From: Pelatocladus maniniholoensis HA4357-MV3
Lineage (GTDB): Bacteria; Cyanobacteriota; Cyanobacteriia; Cyanobacteriales; Nostocaceae
Direction: 5' to 3'
DNA length: 54,313 bases
NCBI GenBank assembly: GCA_019359115.1
Contig: JAHHHW010000098.1
Location: 1-54,313 of the forward strand
In this document: positions 1-7,872 of the stretch, one piece after another
Layout: each line of letters begins with the position of its first letter
Position numbering within the stretch: position 1 is the stretch's first letter
Made by a program: the position numbers and the translations under genes
The notes under the pieces: model-generated
Seen by the model: only the letters and a program-made list of their open reading frames with translations
What the model was told of the DNA's origin: nothing
The model's database searches: none

Positions 1-66
1 CATTTCTCAAAACACGGCGGCATTGCTGCGGGGGTTGTCTCTTTCATGGATGTTGCTTTGATGTAA
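1..66 (+). CDS. Possible C-terminal fragment of a protein running in from the left edge
   Basis: Frame 1 is open from the first base and ends at TAA 64-66, giving 21 residues that finish GGIAAGVVSFMDVALM. The small-residue and hydrophobic composition would suit the end of an enzyme or membrane protein, but too little is visible to name it. Repeat-rich intergenic DNA begins immediately afterwards, as expected past a real stop codon. The call rests only on the open frame and that position. Confidence 0.3.
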   Translation, partial: HFSKHGGIAAGVVSFMDVALM

Positions 67-132
67 AAGCTTTGCTAGCGGGGCATTATACCTTATTTGT
101 TTTCCTTTTTTTGTTTAAGTCCCGTTAATAAG

Positions 133-277
133 CTGCGGTGTACACATAAATCCTCTGATCCCCCTAAATCCCCCTTTTTAAGGGGGACTTTGATTCTAGT
201 TCCCCCTTTTTTAAGGGGGGTTAGGGGGGATCAAAACGCTACTAGGCAACTTTATAAGACTTCTGTGTACACCGCAG
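133..277. repeat. Element A, complete copy (145 bp, CTGCGG-ended palindromic element)
   Basis: The ends are CTGCGGTGTACACA and TGTGTACACCGCAG, a 14-bp perfect terminal inverted repeat that itself contains the palindrome TGTACA. Inside are facing purine- and pyrimidine-rich arms (CCCCCTTTTTAAGGGGG type), so the whole unit can fold on itself. The same 145-bp unit occurs at 9883-10027 (inverted), at 18854-18994 (inverted, right end clipped) and at 7247-7575 (interrupted by element B). No coding capacity; it behaves like a MITE, a non-autonomous insertion. Confidence 0.85.
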
Positions 278-409
278 CCCTTAAAAAATCTATGCTTCAA
301 AACGAGAAATACAGACTTCCATATTTTTATTTTTTCGTATGAAACCACCCTGCTAAGCGCGTGCGCTTAGGGGAGGTTTTGGCGTTAGACAAAACCGGGG
401 TGGGGGCAA

Positions 410-520
410 AATACGGTTCGGTTAAGGATTTTTCGCATGATTTGGGAATGTAGAGACGTTGCAGTGCAACGTCTCTGGTGGGTTTAAATACCAATCGATT
501 TGTCTTATCCGAACCGTATT
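410..520. repeat. Element C, copy 1 (AATACGGTTCGG-ended, 111 bp)
   Basis: The ends AATACGGTTCGG and CCGAACCGTATT are inverted repeats. The centre carries GAGACGTTGCAGTGCAACGTCTC, a strong hairpin. Both flanks carry GGGGTGGGGG (about 397-406 left, 522-531 right), which looks like a target duplication of about 10 bp. A second copy in the opposite orientation, with compensating end changes (CGGTTCGG to TGCTCGG), lies at 7623-7735. Confidence 0.8.
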
Positions 521-648
521 GGGGGTGGGGGAGCGAATGATTTCGCTCGAATAATAGAGTACTACTTAATTACAATGAGTTTGTTGGTTGTTCTTTGGGA
601 CAAATACCAAACAATAAACAACAAACAACAAAATTACCTATATCTTTG

Positions 649-1830
649 ATGCTATACAGAAGATTTGGTCGTACAGAATTACAAATACCTGTGTTTTCCT
701 GTGGAGGTATGCGATACCAATATAAATGGCAAGATGTACCACAGTGGCAGATCCCCCGTGATCATCAAGCAAATTTGGCAGCCACAATTCGACGTTCCAT
801 AGAATTAGGCATTAATCATATCGAAACTGCCCGTGGTTACGGTAGTTCGGAAATGCAGTTAGGTAAAATTCTACCTCAACTTCCCCGCGACAAATTAATT
901 GTTCAGACTAAAATCAGTCCTAGTGCAGATGCAAAGAAATTCCTCAGTGAATTTGAAAAATCACTGCAATATCTGCGTTTAGATTATATTGATTTACTGG
1001 GAATACACGGCATAAATAATTCTGAATTTTTGAACTATACCATTCGTCCGGGTGGTTGTTTAGAAGTGGCACAAAAATTACAAGCCCAAGGTAAAGTGAG
1101 GTTTATTGGCTTTTCTACTCATGGTTCCACAGATACTATTATCCAAGCAATTAACACTAATCAATTCGATTACGTGAATTTGCACTGGTATTATATTAAT
1201 CAATTGAATTGGGCTGCGATTGAGGCTGCTACTGAACATGACATGGGTGTGTTTATTATTAGTCCATCTGATAAGGGAGGAAGACTATATCATCCGCCAG
1301 AAAAACTAGTCAAACTTTGTTCTCCTTTGAGTCCGATGGTATTTAATGATTTGTTTTGTCTAAATCATCCCCAAATACATACTTTAAGTTTAGGAGCAGC
1401 AAGACCCACAGACTTTGACGAACACTTGAAAACTTTAGATTTGCTAGATCAAGCCTGGGAAATTTTGCCACCAATTTTGACACGTTTAGAGGAAGCAGCC
1501 ATTACTAGTCTAGGAGAAGATTGGGTAAAAACTTGGCATGTTAATTTACCCACTTACGAACAAACTCCAAAACAGGTGAATATTCCGGTAATTTTGTGGC
1601 TGTGGAATTTAGCGATCGCCTACGACATGATAGATTATACCAAAATGCGCTACAACCTACTTGGCAATGGTAGTCACTGGTTTCCTGGTGAAAAAGCAGA
1701 GCAAATAGATAAACTAGACTTGCAGCCATGTCTGAGTCACAGTCCCCATGCAAACAAAATTCCTAGTATCCTTGCACAAGCACATCAAATCTTCCAAGGT
1801 GAAGCAGTACAGAGATTATCACGGAGTTAA
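649..1830 (+). CDS. Aldo/keto reductase family protein
   Basis: NAD(P)H-dependent oxidoreductase of the aldo/keto reductase (TIM-barrel) superfamily, 393 residues, presumably cytosolic. Visible are the N-terminal strand YRRFGRTELQIPVFSCGGMR, the segment GINHIETARGYGSSE with the catalytic Tyr (the usual Asp of DTA is Glu here), the Lys strand LIVQTKI, the His strand DYIDLLGIHG and GKVRFIGFSTHG. About 100 extra C-terminal residues with spaced Cys and His follow the barrel, as in bacterial AKRs longer than the 320-residue norm. The frame opens earlier at TTG 595, but ATG 649 gives the usual family N-terminus (MLYRRFGRTEL). The substrate cannot be told from sequence. The sod gene follows after 69 nt on the same strand, so joint transcription is plausible. 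Confidence 0.85.
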   Translation: MLYRRFGRTELQIPVFSCGGMRYQYKWQDVPQWQIPRDHQANLAATIRRSIELGINHIETARGYGSSEMQLGKILPQLPRDKLIVQTKISPSADAKKFLSEFEKSLQYLRLDYIDLLGIHGINNSEFLNYTIRPGGCLEVAQKLQAQGKVRFIGFSTHGSTDTIIQAINTNQFDYVNLHWYYINQLNWAAIEAATEHDMGVFIISPSDKGGRLYHPPEKLVKLCSPLSPMVFNDLFCLNHPQIHTLSLGAARPTDFDEHLKTLDLLDQAWEILPPILTRLEEAAITSLGEDWVKTWHVNLPTYEQTPKQVNIPVILWLWNLAIAYDMIDYTKMRYNLLGNGSHWFPGEKAEQIDKLDLQPCLSHSPHANKIPSILAQAHQIFQGEAVQRLSRS

Positions 1831-1899
1831 TTGACCAAAATCTACGAAAATAATAACTGCAAACCAATTTCGCGAATGTATTTGCTTGGTGTAAATCTT

Positions 1900-2667
1900 A
1901 TGACTCTTAAACGTCGGCATTTTCTAGTTTTGCTTGGTGCAGGTGTAGGTGCTTTTGCTTTGGATTCTTGCGCCTCTGCAAGCACTCCTAACCCCACTTC
2001 TCCAACTTCTTCAGCTTCTCCAACTTCTCCAAGTTCCAATAAATCAGATAATTCTGGAGCAATTCAACTACCACCTTTGCCTTATGATTACAATGCCTTA
2101 GAACCACACATCGATGCAGCCACAATGCGCTTTCATCATGACAAACACCATGCAGCCTATGTCAAAAATCTGAATGCAGCATTAGACAAATATCCAGAAC
2201 TCAAAAACAAAAACGTAGAAGATTTACTGCGTAATCTTAACAGCGTTCCTGAAGATATTCGCACAACGGTACGCAATAATGGTGGTGGTCATATTAACCA
2301 CTCAATGTTTTGGCTGATTATGAAACCCAACGGTGGTGGTGAACCAACCGGGGCGATCGCTGATGCTATCAAAGAAAATTTTGGCAGTTTTGCAGATTTC
2401 AAAAAACAGTTCAACGATGCGGGTACTAAACGTTTTGGTAGTGGTTGGGCTTGGCTTGTCCGCAATCAAGATGGCAAACTTGAAGTTGTCAACACACCCA
2501 ATCAAGATACTCCTCTAAGCGAAGGTAAATATCCGATTATGGGTAATGATGTATGGGAACATGCTTATTACCTCAAATACCAAAACCGCCGCGCCGATTA
2601 TTTAGACGCTTGGTGGAACGTCCTGAATTGGGATGAAATTAACAAACGATTCGCAGCAGCAACTTAA
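1900..2667 (+). CDS. sodA: Exported Mn/Fe superoxide dismutase
   Basis: Converts superoxide to oxygen and hydrogen peroxide. Metal ligands are visible: His in [16 protein letters not shown], His in [11 protein letters not shown], and the Asp/His pair in [23 protein letters not shown] and [12 protein letters not shown] complete the Fe/Mn-SOD fold. The N-terminus [19 protein letters not shown] has twin arginines and a hydrophobic core followed by a lipobox-like LDSC and a Ser/Thr/Pro linker. The mature enzyme is therefore probably membrane-anchored on the lumenal or periplasmic side, as known for cyanobacterial MnSOD. ATG 1900 is preferred because it places the RR motif at the very N-terminus; ATG 1876 is possible. 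Mn rather than Fe is inferred from family habit. Confidence 0.92.
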   Translation: MTLKRRHFLVLLGAGVGAFALDSCASASTPNPTSPTSSASPTSPSSNKSDNSGAIQLPPLPYDYNALEPHIDAATMRFHHDKHHAAYVKNLNAALDKYPELKNKNVEDLLRNLNSVPEDIRTTVRNNGGGHINHSMFWLIMKPNGGGEPTGAIADAIKENFGSFADFKKQFNDAGTKRFGSGWAWLVRNQDGKLEVVNTPNQDTPLSEGKYPIMGNDVWEHAYYLKYQNRRADYLDAWWNVLNWDEINKRFAAAT

Positions 2668-3146
2668 GCGGTTTCCTATCCAAATTGTAGTGTGCGTTAT
2701 GGCGTTCTGCCTAATATCAGGTTCGCTTGATTACTTAATAATTCCCTTTGAACCCCACCCCGGTTTTGTCTAACGCCAAAACCTCCCCTAAGCGCGTGCG
2801 GGGAGGGAATTAAGGGGTGGGGTGCGTATTGGACACTGTATCCCGCCTAGAACTAAAGTTCCAGGCTCATAGCGAAAGTCCACTCAAGTGGACTGGAACA
2901 AACTTTTTTTGAGTCCTCTTCAGAGGACTTGCGCTATGAGACTCGGAATTTATTCCGAGGCGGTACAGATGCGCTCAACCTAGATTTGTGTGTACACCGT
3001 AGCCGCACGCGGGGAGGGGATTAAGGGGTGGGGTGCGTATTGGACACAACCGAGAACTGCTGTTTAGGCTACACAAACCAAGTCCCACAAAATCAGACTC
3101 ATTGTAACCTGCGTAGGCAAGCGTAAGTTTCGTGTAGCCGCGATTT
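2668..3146. repeat. Intergenic block: element E, inverted element B, second half of element E
   Basis: No gene is seen. A GC-rich element-E-like palindrome (about 2750-2834, CCCCACCCCGG to GGGGTGGGG) is followed by an inverted copy of multi-hairpin element B (core 2835-2972). An element-A-like end (TGTGTACACCGTAG) follows at about 2988-3003. The E right half is then repeated (3004-3060; GGGGTGCGTATTGGACAC occurs twice, at about 2820 and 3030). The last 15 bases run into a short repeat GCCGCGATTTCTAATCGCC that carries the stop of the next gene. Confidence 0.75.
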
Positions 3147-6100
3147 CTAATCGCCAGGACTAGGTACCTTGCAACCAGCAGAATTTTGGCGCAGATACTG
3201 ACGCTGGAACTCTCTGCTATTAACATCGTAAGCAGTCAGAACGACTTCTCCTTTCTCATTAAATATCCAGCCGCGCGCAGGGATAATCTGTTTAGTCGTA
3301 GCAGAGGCTTTTGGCTGGTTGATCGTAACAGCTTGGGAACTACTACTGTTAGCTGGTTGTGCTAAATCAACACGCACATTGTCACTGGTAAAACTATCAT
3401 TGGGACTAGAAGGTACACCACCGCGTCCAGTGATGAAGAATGTACTACCAAAGCCTTTTTGACAAGGATTTTGAGCGATTTGATTACTTGGGTCAGTAGG
3501 ATTATCTGGTAATTGCATTAATCCCTGACTGGGGTCAACATCTGTATTGTTAATTTGTACCGTGCCACTAAAGTCTGTGCCAAGGTCAGAAGCAGCAGTG
3601 ATATTACTGTCTGGACTACTAAACCGATAAGCAGCTTTGATAAATATATCGCCCCCAACACCTCTTTGAGCGTTTGCAGTAATGTCACTGTTTTCTAAAG
3701 CAACAAAGTTACCAGTCACAATCCTGATGTTTCCACCAGTGGCTGTACCTGTGGCGTTGGTGGTGATGTTGCTATTGCGACGTAAGATTAAGTCACGAGA
3801 GTTAAGGAAAATATTACCTTGACCGCCTGTAGTGCTGGCAGTAATTAATGCTCGATTGTCTAGCCGGATGTCTTTTACTGTTGTGACTTCGATGTTACCT
3901 GCTGCACCACTTCCTTGACTACTCGCTGATAGAATAGCACGATTAGACAGGGAAAGCGATCGCGCATTGATTTTAATTCCACCAGCATTGCCCACACCTG
4001 ATGGTGCAACACTGCTAAAAATTCCACTTCTGTCTCCATTTTTACCCTCACCAGAAGCAGAGATATTGCCAGTTGCATTAATGATCACATTACCAGCATT
4101 TCCTTCTCCAAGGATGCTGGCACTTATTCGTCCACTATTAACCAGAGAGAGATTGTTGGTATTGATTTCGATACCACCGGCATCGCCTACGCCTGATGAA
4201 CCAACAATGCTAAAAATTCCACTGAAGAATCCTTTGTTACTTTCACCAGAAGCAGAGATATTGCCAGTCGAATTAATGATGACACTACCTGCATTTCCAT
4301 TTCCACTAGTGCTAGCATTAATTCGTGCGCCATTAGTCAGAGAAAGATTGTTGGTTTTGATTTCAATACCACCAGAATCTCCGATACCTGACGATGCAAC
4401 AATGCTATAAATTCCACTTACTAATTCTCCATTATTACTCTCACCTTGTGCGGAGATATTGCCAGTTGCATTAATGATGATTCTGCCAGCATTTCCATTT
4501 CCGAAGGTGCTGGCATCAATTTGTCCACCATCAGTCAGAGAAATATCTTTGGCATTTATTTGAATACCACCAGCATTTCCTTCTGCTGTTGAGTTTACTT
4601 GGCTAAAAATTCCACTTCGTAATTGTCCATTGTTACTTTCACCAGAAGCAGAGATATTGCCAGTCGCATTAATGATCACACTACCTGCATTTCCCTTTCC
4701 AAAAGTACTGGCATCAATTTGTCCACCATCAGTCAGAGAAAGGTCTTTGGTACTTATTTCGATACCACCAGCATCTCCTTTTTGTGTTGAGTTTACTTGG
4801 CTAAAAATTCCACTGAAGAATCCTTTGTTACTTTCACCAGAAGCAGAGATATTGCCAGTCGAATTAATGATCACACGACCTGCATTTCCAATTCCATTAG
4901 TGCTGGCATCAATTTGTCCACCATCAGTCAGAGAAATATCTTTGGCATTTATTTGAATACCACCAGCATTTCCTTCTGCTGTTGAGTTTACTTGGCTAAA
5001 AATTCCACTCCGTAATCCTTTGCTGCTTTCACCTTGTGCGGAGATACTACCAGTTGCGTTAATGATCACACTACCAGCATTTCCAATTCCACTAGTGGTA
5101 GCATTAATTCGTGCGCCATTAGTAAGAGAAAGATTGTTGGTTTTGATTTCAATACCACCAGAATCTCCAATACCTAACGATCCAACAATGCTATAAATTC
5201 CACTTAGAAATTGTCCATTGTTACTTTCACCGGAAGCAGAGATATTACCAGTCGCATTAATGATGACTCTACCAGCATTTCCATTTCTAAAGGTGCTAGC
5301 ACTAATTCGTCCACCATCAGTCAGAGAAAGGTCTTTGGTATTTATTTGGATACCACCAGAATTTCCCTGTACTCTTGAATCTACTTGACTAAAAATTCCA
5401 CTGTTGTTTCCATCTTTGTCCTCACCTTGTGCGGAGATATTGCCAATCGCATTAATGATCACATTACCAGCATCTCCCGTTCCAAAGGTACTGGCATTAA
5501 TTTGTCCGCCATTGGTCAGAGAAAGATTGTTAGTTTTAATTTCAATTCCACCAGAATCTCCAACGCCTGACGTGTTAACAACACTATAAATTCCACTTAT
5601 AAATTGTCCATTGTTAGTCTCACCATCAGCAGAGATATTACCAGTCGCATTAATGATGACTCTGCCAGCATTTCCGTTTCCAAAAGTGCTAGCACTAATT
5701 TGTCCACCATTAGTTAGAAAAAGGTCTTTTGTATTTATTTCGATACCACTAGAACTCCCCTCTGCATCTTGTTGGTCTACTTGACTGAAAATTCCACTTC
5801 TGTTTCCATTGTTAGTCTCGCCATCAGCAGAGATATTGCCAATCGCATTAATGATCACACCACCAGCACTTCCTTTTCCACCAGTGCTGGCACTAATTAG
5901 TGCGCCATTAGTAAGAGAAAGATTGTTGGTTTTGATTTCAATTCCACCAGAATCTCCAACGCCTGACGTGTTAACAACACTATAAATTCCACTTCTGTTT
6001 CCATTGTTAGTCTCACCATCAGCAGAGATATTACCAGTTGCATTAATCATTACACTGCCAGCATTTCCTACTCCATTGGTACTGGCACTAATTTGTCCAC

Positions 6101-7007
6101 CATTGATTAAAGAAAGATTGTTAGTCGTAATATTGACATCACCAGCAATCCCAGTTGTACCAGGTAATACATTATTTTGCACCCGTGCATTGGATAAGGT
6201 GATATCTGAGAGCAAACCATTAGTAGGAAAATTCAGCTTAAAGCTATTGCCAGTTACATCTAACCCTACAGTCCCTGCTGTTGCTAATCCTCCTAATTCA
6301 ATGCTGCCTCCTGTTGCGGTCAATCTACCACCATTTAAGAAATTCTCAGCATTTGATAAATTGATATTGCCACCCACCAACGCCAAAGAATTCCCAGGTT
6401 GCACTTGAAGTCCAACCAAGTTACTGTTTGCATCCCGGACTATCGATTGATTGGTAATACTTCCAGGATTCTCCCGAAACCGCAAACCAATGGGAATATT
6501 TACACTTAACAGTGGTACTGCTTGGGGATTCGTCGCACTAAACTCAAAATTATTATTAAATATAAAACTGTCGGCTGTGGTTCCAAAAAACGAACCACCC
6601 AAATCTAAACTAGCATTAGGGCCAAAAAAAATCCCTTTCGGGTTGAGTAAAAATAGATTCGCGTTACCTAAAACACCAAGTCTACCAAGAATATTTGAAG
6701 GATTATCGCCTGTGACTCTGGTGAGAATATTGGCGATACCAGCAGGATTGGAAAAATAAGCTCCTCTACCTTCGCCAACATTAAATTCTTGAAAGCTGTG
6801 AAATAAACTTGAGCCGCGAGTTGCACCACCGTCAATGCGATCGCTACGAATACCATTAATAATTACATCTGGATTAGTTGTAGAACTTTCAGCACCCAGA
6901 CTAGTATCTGGTGTGATTTGCGCTTGAGCAATAGCGACAAATGCAAGAGTTTCTAATATTGCTACGGGCAAGGTCAAGAGAAGGAATGTATGCCTCAGCT
7001 GTGTCAT
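3147..7007 (-). CDS. Large filamentous-haemagglutinin/TPS-type exoprotein with 11 internal repeats
   Basis: A 1286-residue secreted beta-helix adhesin-like protein. Residues 1-29 form a signal peptide ending AQA before QITPD. Residues 35-150 match the haemagglutination/TPS N-terminal domain (FQEFNVGEGRGAYF, LFLLNPKGIFFGPNASLDLG) needed for two-partner secretion. Residues 310-980 are 11 repeats of about 66 residues, each opening with NATGNISA-GE and containing SGI(Y/F)S, GGIEI and LSLTNG; in DNA the period is about 198 bp between 4.05 and 6.02 kb. The C-terminal part has CQKGFGSTFFITGRGG, RGWIFNEKGEV and a final Cys, typical of large cyanobacterial surface proteins. No partner TpsB gene is in the window. 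The last residues (PGD) and stop lie in a short intergenic repeat that recurs near 38977. Role in adhesion is inferred. Confidence 0.88.
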   Translation of the reverse strand: MTQLRHTFLLLTLPVAILETLAFVAIAQAQITPDTSLGAESSTTNPDVIINGIRSDRIDGGATRGSSLFHSFQEFNVGEGRGAYFSNPAGIANILTRVTGDNPSNILGRLGVLGNANLFLLNPKGIFFGPNASLDLGGSFFGTTADSFIFNNNFEFSATNPQAVPLLSVNIPIGLRFRENPGSITNQSIVRDANSNLVGLQVQPGNSLALVGGNINLSNAENFLNGGRLTATGGSIELGGLATAGTVGLDVTGNSFKLNFPTNGLLSDITLSNARVQNNVLPGTTGIAGDVNITTNNLSLINGGQISASTNGVGNAGSVMINATGNISADGETNNGNRSGIYSVVNTSGVGDSGGIEIKTNNLSLTNGALISASTGGKGSAGGVIINAIGNISADGETNNGNRSGIFSQVDQQDAEGSSSGIEINTKDLFLTNGGQISASTFGNGNAGRVIINATGNISADGETNNGQFISGIYSVVNTSGVGDSGGIEIKTNNLSLTNGGQINASTFGTGDAGNVIINAIGNISAQGEDKDGNNSGIFSQVDSRVQGNSGGIQINTKDLSLTDGGRISASTFRNGNAGRVIINATGNISASGESNNGQFLSGIYSIVGSLGIGDSGGIEIKTNNLSLTNGARINATTSGIGNAGSVIINATGSISAQGESSKGLRSGIFSQVNSTAEGNAGGIQINAKDISLTDGGQIDASTNGIGNAGRVIINSTGNISASGESNKGFFSGIFSQVNSTQKGDAGGIEISTKDLSLTDGGQIDASTFGKGNAGSVIINATGNISASGESNNGQLRSGIFSQVNSTAEGNAGGIQINAKDISLTDGGQIDASTFGNGNAGRIIINATGNISAQGESNNGELVSGIYSIVASSGIGDSGGIEIKTNNLSLTNGARINASTSGNGNAGSVIINSTGNISASGESNKGFFSGIFSIVGSSGVGDAGGIEINTNNLSLVNSGRISASILGEGNAGNVIINATGNISASGEGKNGDRSGIFSSVAPSGVGNAGGIKINARSLSLSNRAILSASSQGSGAAGNIEVTTVKDIRLDNRALITASTTGGQGNIFLNSRDLILRRNSNITTNATGTATGGNIRIVTGNFVALENSDITANAQRGVGGDIFIKAAYRFSSPDSNITAASDLGTDFSGTVQINNTDVDPSQGLMQLPDNPTDPSNQIAQNPCQKGFGSTFFITGRGGVPSSPNDSFTSDNVRVDLAQPANSSSSQAVTINQPKASATTKQIIPARGWIFNEKGEVVLTAYDVNSREFQRQYLRQNSAGCKVPSPGD

Positions 7008-7246
7008 CCTCAGTATCCTGTTTTAATAATGGAAGAGAACCCTGACAAGTAAAAATACGGAACATAGCATCTAATAAAGTATTAGAAACCAAATGGTCAT
7101 GTTATTACGCACTATCGTAAATTTTCTTAAAAATAAAACCTTCAAAGTCTAATCGCAAACAATCAGCTTCGGATCTAACGACAGCATTTCATTAGACCTC
7201 TTGCAAAAATATTTTTACCCCACCCTAACCCTAAGCGTTTACGGGG

Positions 7247-7575
7247 CTGCGGTGTACACATAAATCCTCTGATCCCCCTAAATCCCCGCGCTGGCGCGCC
7301 GCTACGCTAGAAAAAAGGGGGACTTTGATTCTAGTTCCCCCTTTTTTAAGGGGGGTTAGGGGGGATCAAAACGCTACTAGGCAACTTTATAAGTAGCAGC
7401 ATCTGTACCGCCTCGGAATAAATTCCGAGTCTCATAGCGTAAGTCCTCTGAAGAGGACTCAAAAAAAAGTTTGTTCCAGTCCACTTGAGTGGACTTTCGC
7501 TATGAGCCTGGAACTTTAGTTCTAGGCGGGATACAGTTTCAACATGAAAAATTTTGACTTCTGTGTACACCGCAG
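7247..7575. repeat. Element A, copy interrupted by element B
   Basis: The ends CTGCGGTGTACACA and TGTGTACACCGCAG are intact. Two changes separate it from the 145-bp copy at 133-277: a short GCGCTGGCGCGCCGCTACGC replacement (about 7288-7307) and a 163-bp insertion of element B at 7394-7556. Deleting 7394-7556 restores TTTATAAGACTTCTGTG exactly as in the 133-277 copy. Confidence 0.85.
7394..7556. repeat. Element B (multi-hairpin) inserted in element A
   Basis: The core 7399-7537 folds as hairpin CTCGGAATAAATTCCGAG; outer stem CTCATAGCG...CGCTATGAG enclosing hairpins AGTCCTCTGAAGAGGACT and AGTCCACTTGAGTGGACT; then hairpin CTGGAACTTTAGTTCTAG. Other full copies are 2835-2972 (inverted) and 9673-9812; diverged relatives are 41413-41512, about 15146-15226 and about 13905-13965. 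No target duplication is visible at this insertion. Confidence 0.85.
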
Positions 7576-7622
7576 CGGGGAGGGAACTAAATCTTCCCCC
7601 CGTTCACGGGGGGATTGAGGGC

Positions 7623-7735
7623 AATACTGCTCGGATAAGACAAATCGATTGACATTTAAAACCTGTAGAGACGTTGCAGTGCAACGTCTCTACATGCCCA
7701 AAATTACGACGACAAATCCTTAACCGAGCAGTATT
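7623..7735. repeat. Element C, copy 2 (inverted) inserted in element D
   Basis: The ends AATACTGCTCGG and CCGAGCAGTATT are inverted repeats. The central hairpin GAGACGTTGCAGTGCAACGTCTC is identical to that at about 452-474. It is flanked on both sides by GGGATTGAGGG, whereas uninterrupted D copies have this sequence once, which identifies an 11-bp target duplication. Confidence 0.85.
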
Positions 7736-7872
7736 GGGATTGAGGGGGGTTCATTCGACTTTTGCAAGAGGTCTATTAATTTATAGAGAATGGGAGCATC
7801 CCAATTTGAAAAAATACTTTTAAGCACTAAAGTGCTTACTACAAACAAAAATGTTAAGGTAAGAGTGAAACT

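Larger units (their letters stand above)
67..648. other. Intergenic repeat cluster (families A, E-like, C)
   Basis: No credible gene lies here. From left to right there is a full copy of palindromic element A (133-277), a diverged element-E-like GC-rich inverted sequence (about 342-405, containing GCGCGTGCGC and GGGGAGGTTTTGGCG), and element C (410-520). The remainder to 648 is AT-rich leader for the aldo/keto reductase. A 246-nt open frame at 97-342 is composed largely of element A and is not a gene. Confidence 0.75.
7194..7774. repeat. Element D, copy interrupted by elements A, B and C
   Basis: The ends AGACCTCTTGCAAAA and TTTTGCAAGAGGTCT match the intact 122-bp copies at 14974-15095 and 36232-36353. 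It is flanked by ATT on both sides, a 3-bp target duplication. Element A interrupts it at 7247-7575 (CGGGG repeated at the junctions) and element C at 7623-7735 (GGGATTGAGGG repeated). Removing the insertions restores a sequence close to the intact D copies. Confidence 0.85.
7008..7872. repeat. Intergenic nest of repeats between the exoprotein and rsmG
   Basis: No gene is seen. About 185 bases of AT-rich leader for the exoprotein precede element D (7194-7774), which is itself interrupted by A (with B inside) and by C. After it come the palindrome GGGAGCATCCC (7790-7800) and a hairpin TAAGCACTAAAGTGCTTA (about 7823-7840), then the rsmG leader. Confidence 0.75.

Noticed and set aside
97-342. 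81-codon open frame at the left end
   Set aside because: It is mostly element A; the peptide (PPKSPFLRGTLILVPPFLRG) is a translation of the palindromic repeat and the same frame reappears at other copies.
3967-6408. Several + strand open frames opposite the exoprotein
   Set aside because: They are shadows of the repeats of the minus-strand gene, recurring with the same about 198-bp period; compositions (Pro/Ile/Leu-rich) are typical of antisense reading.
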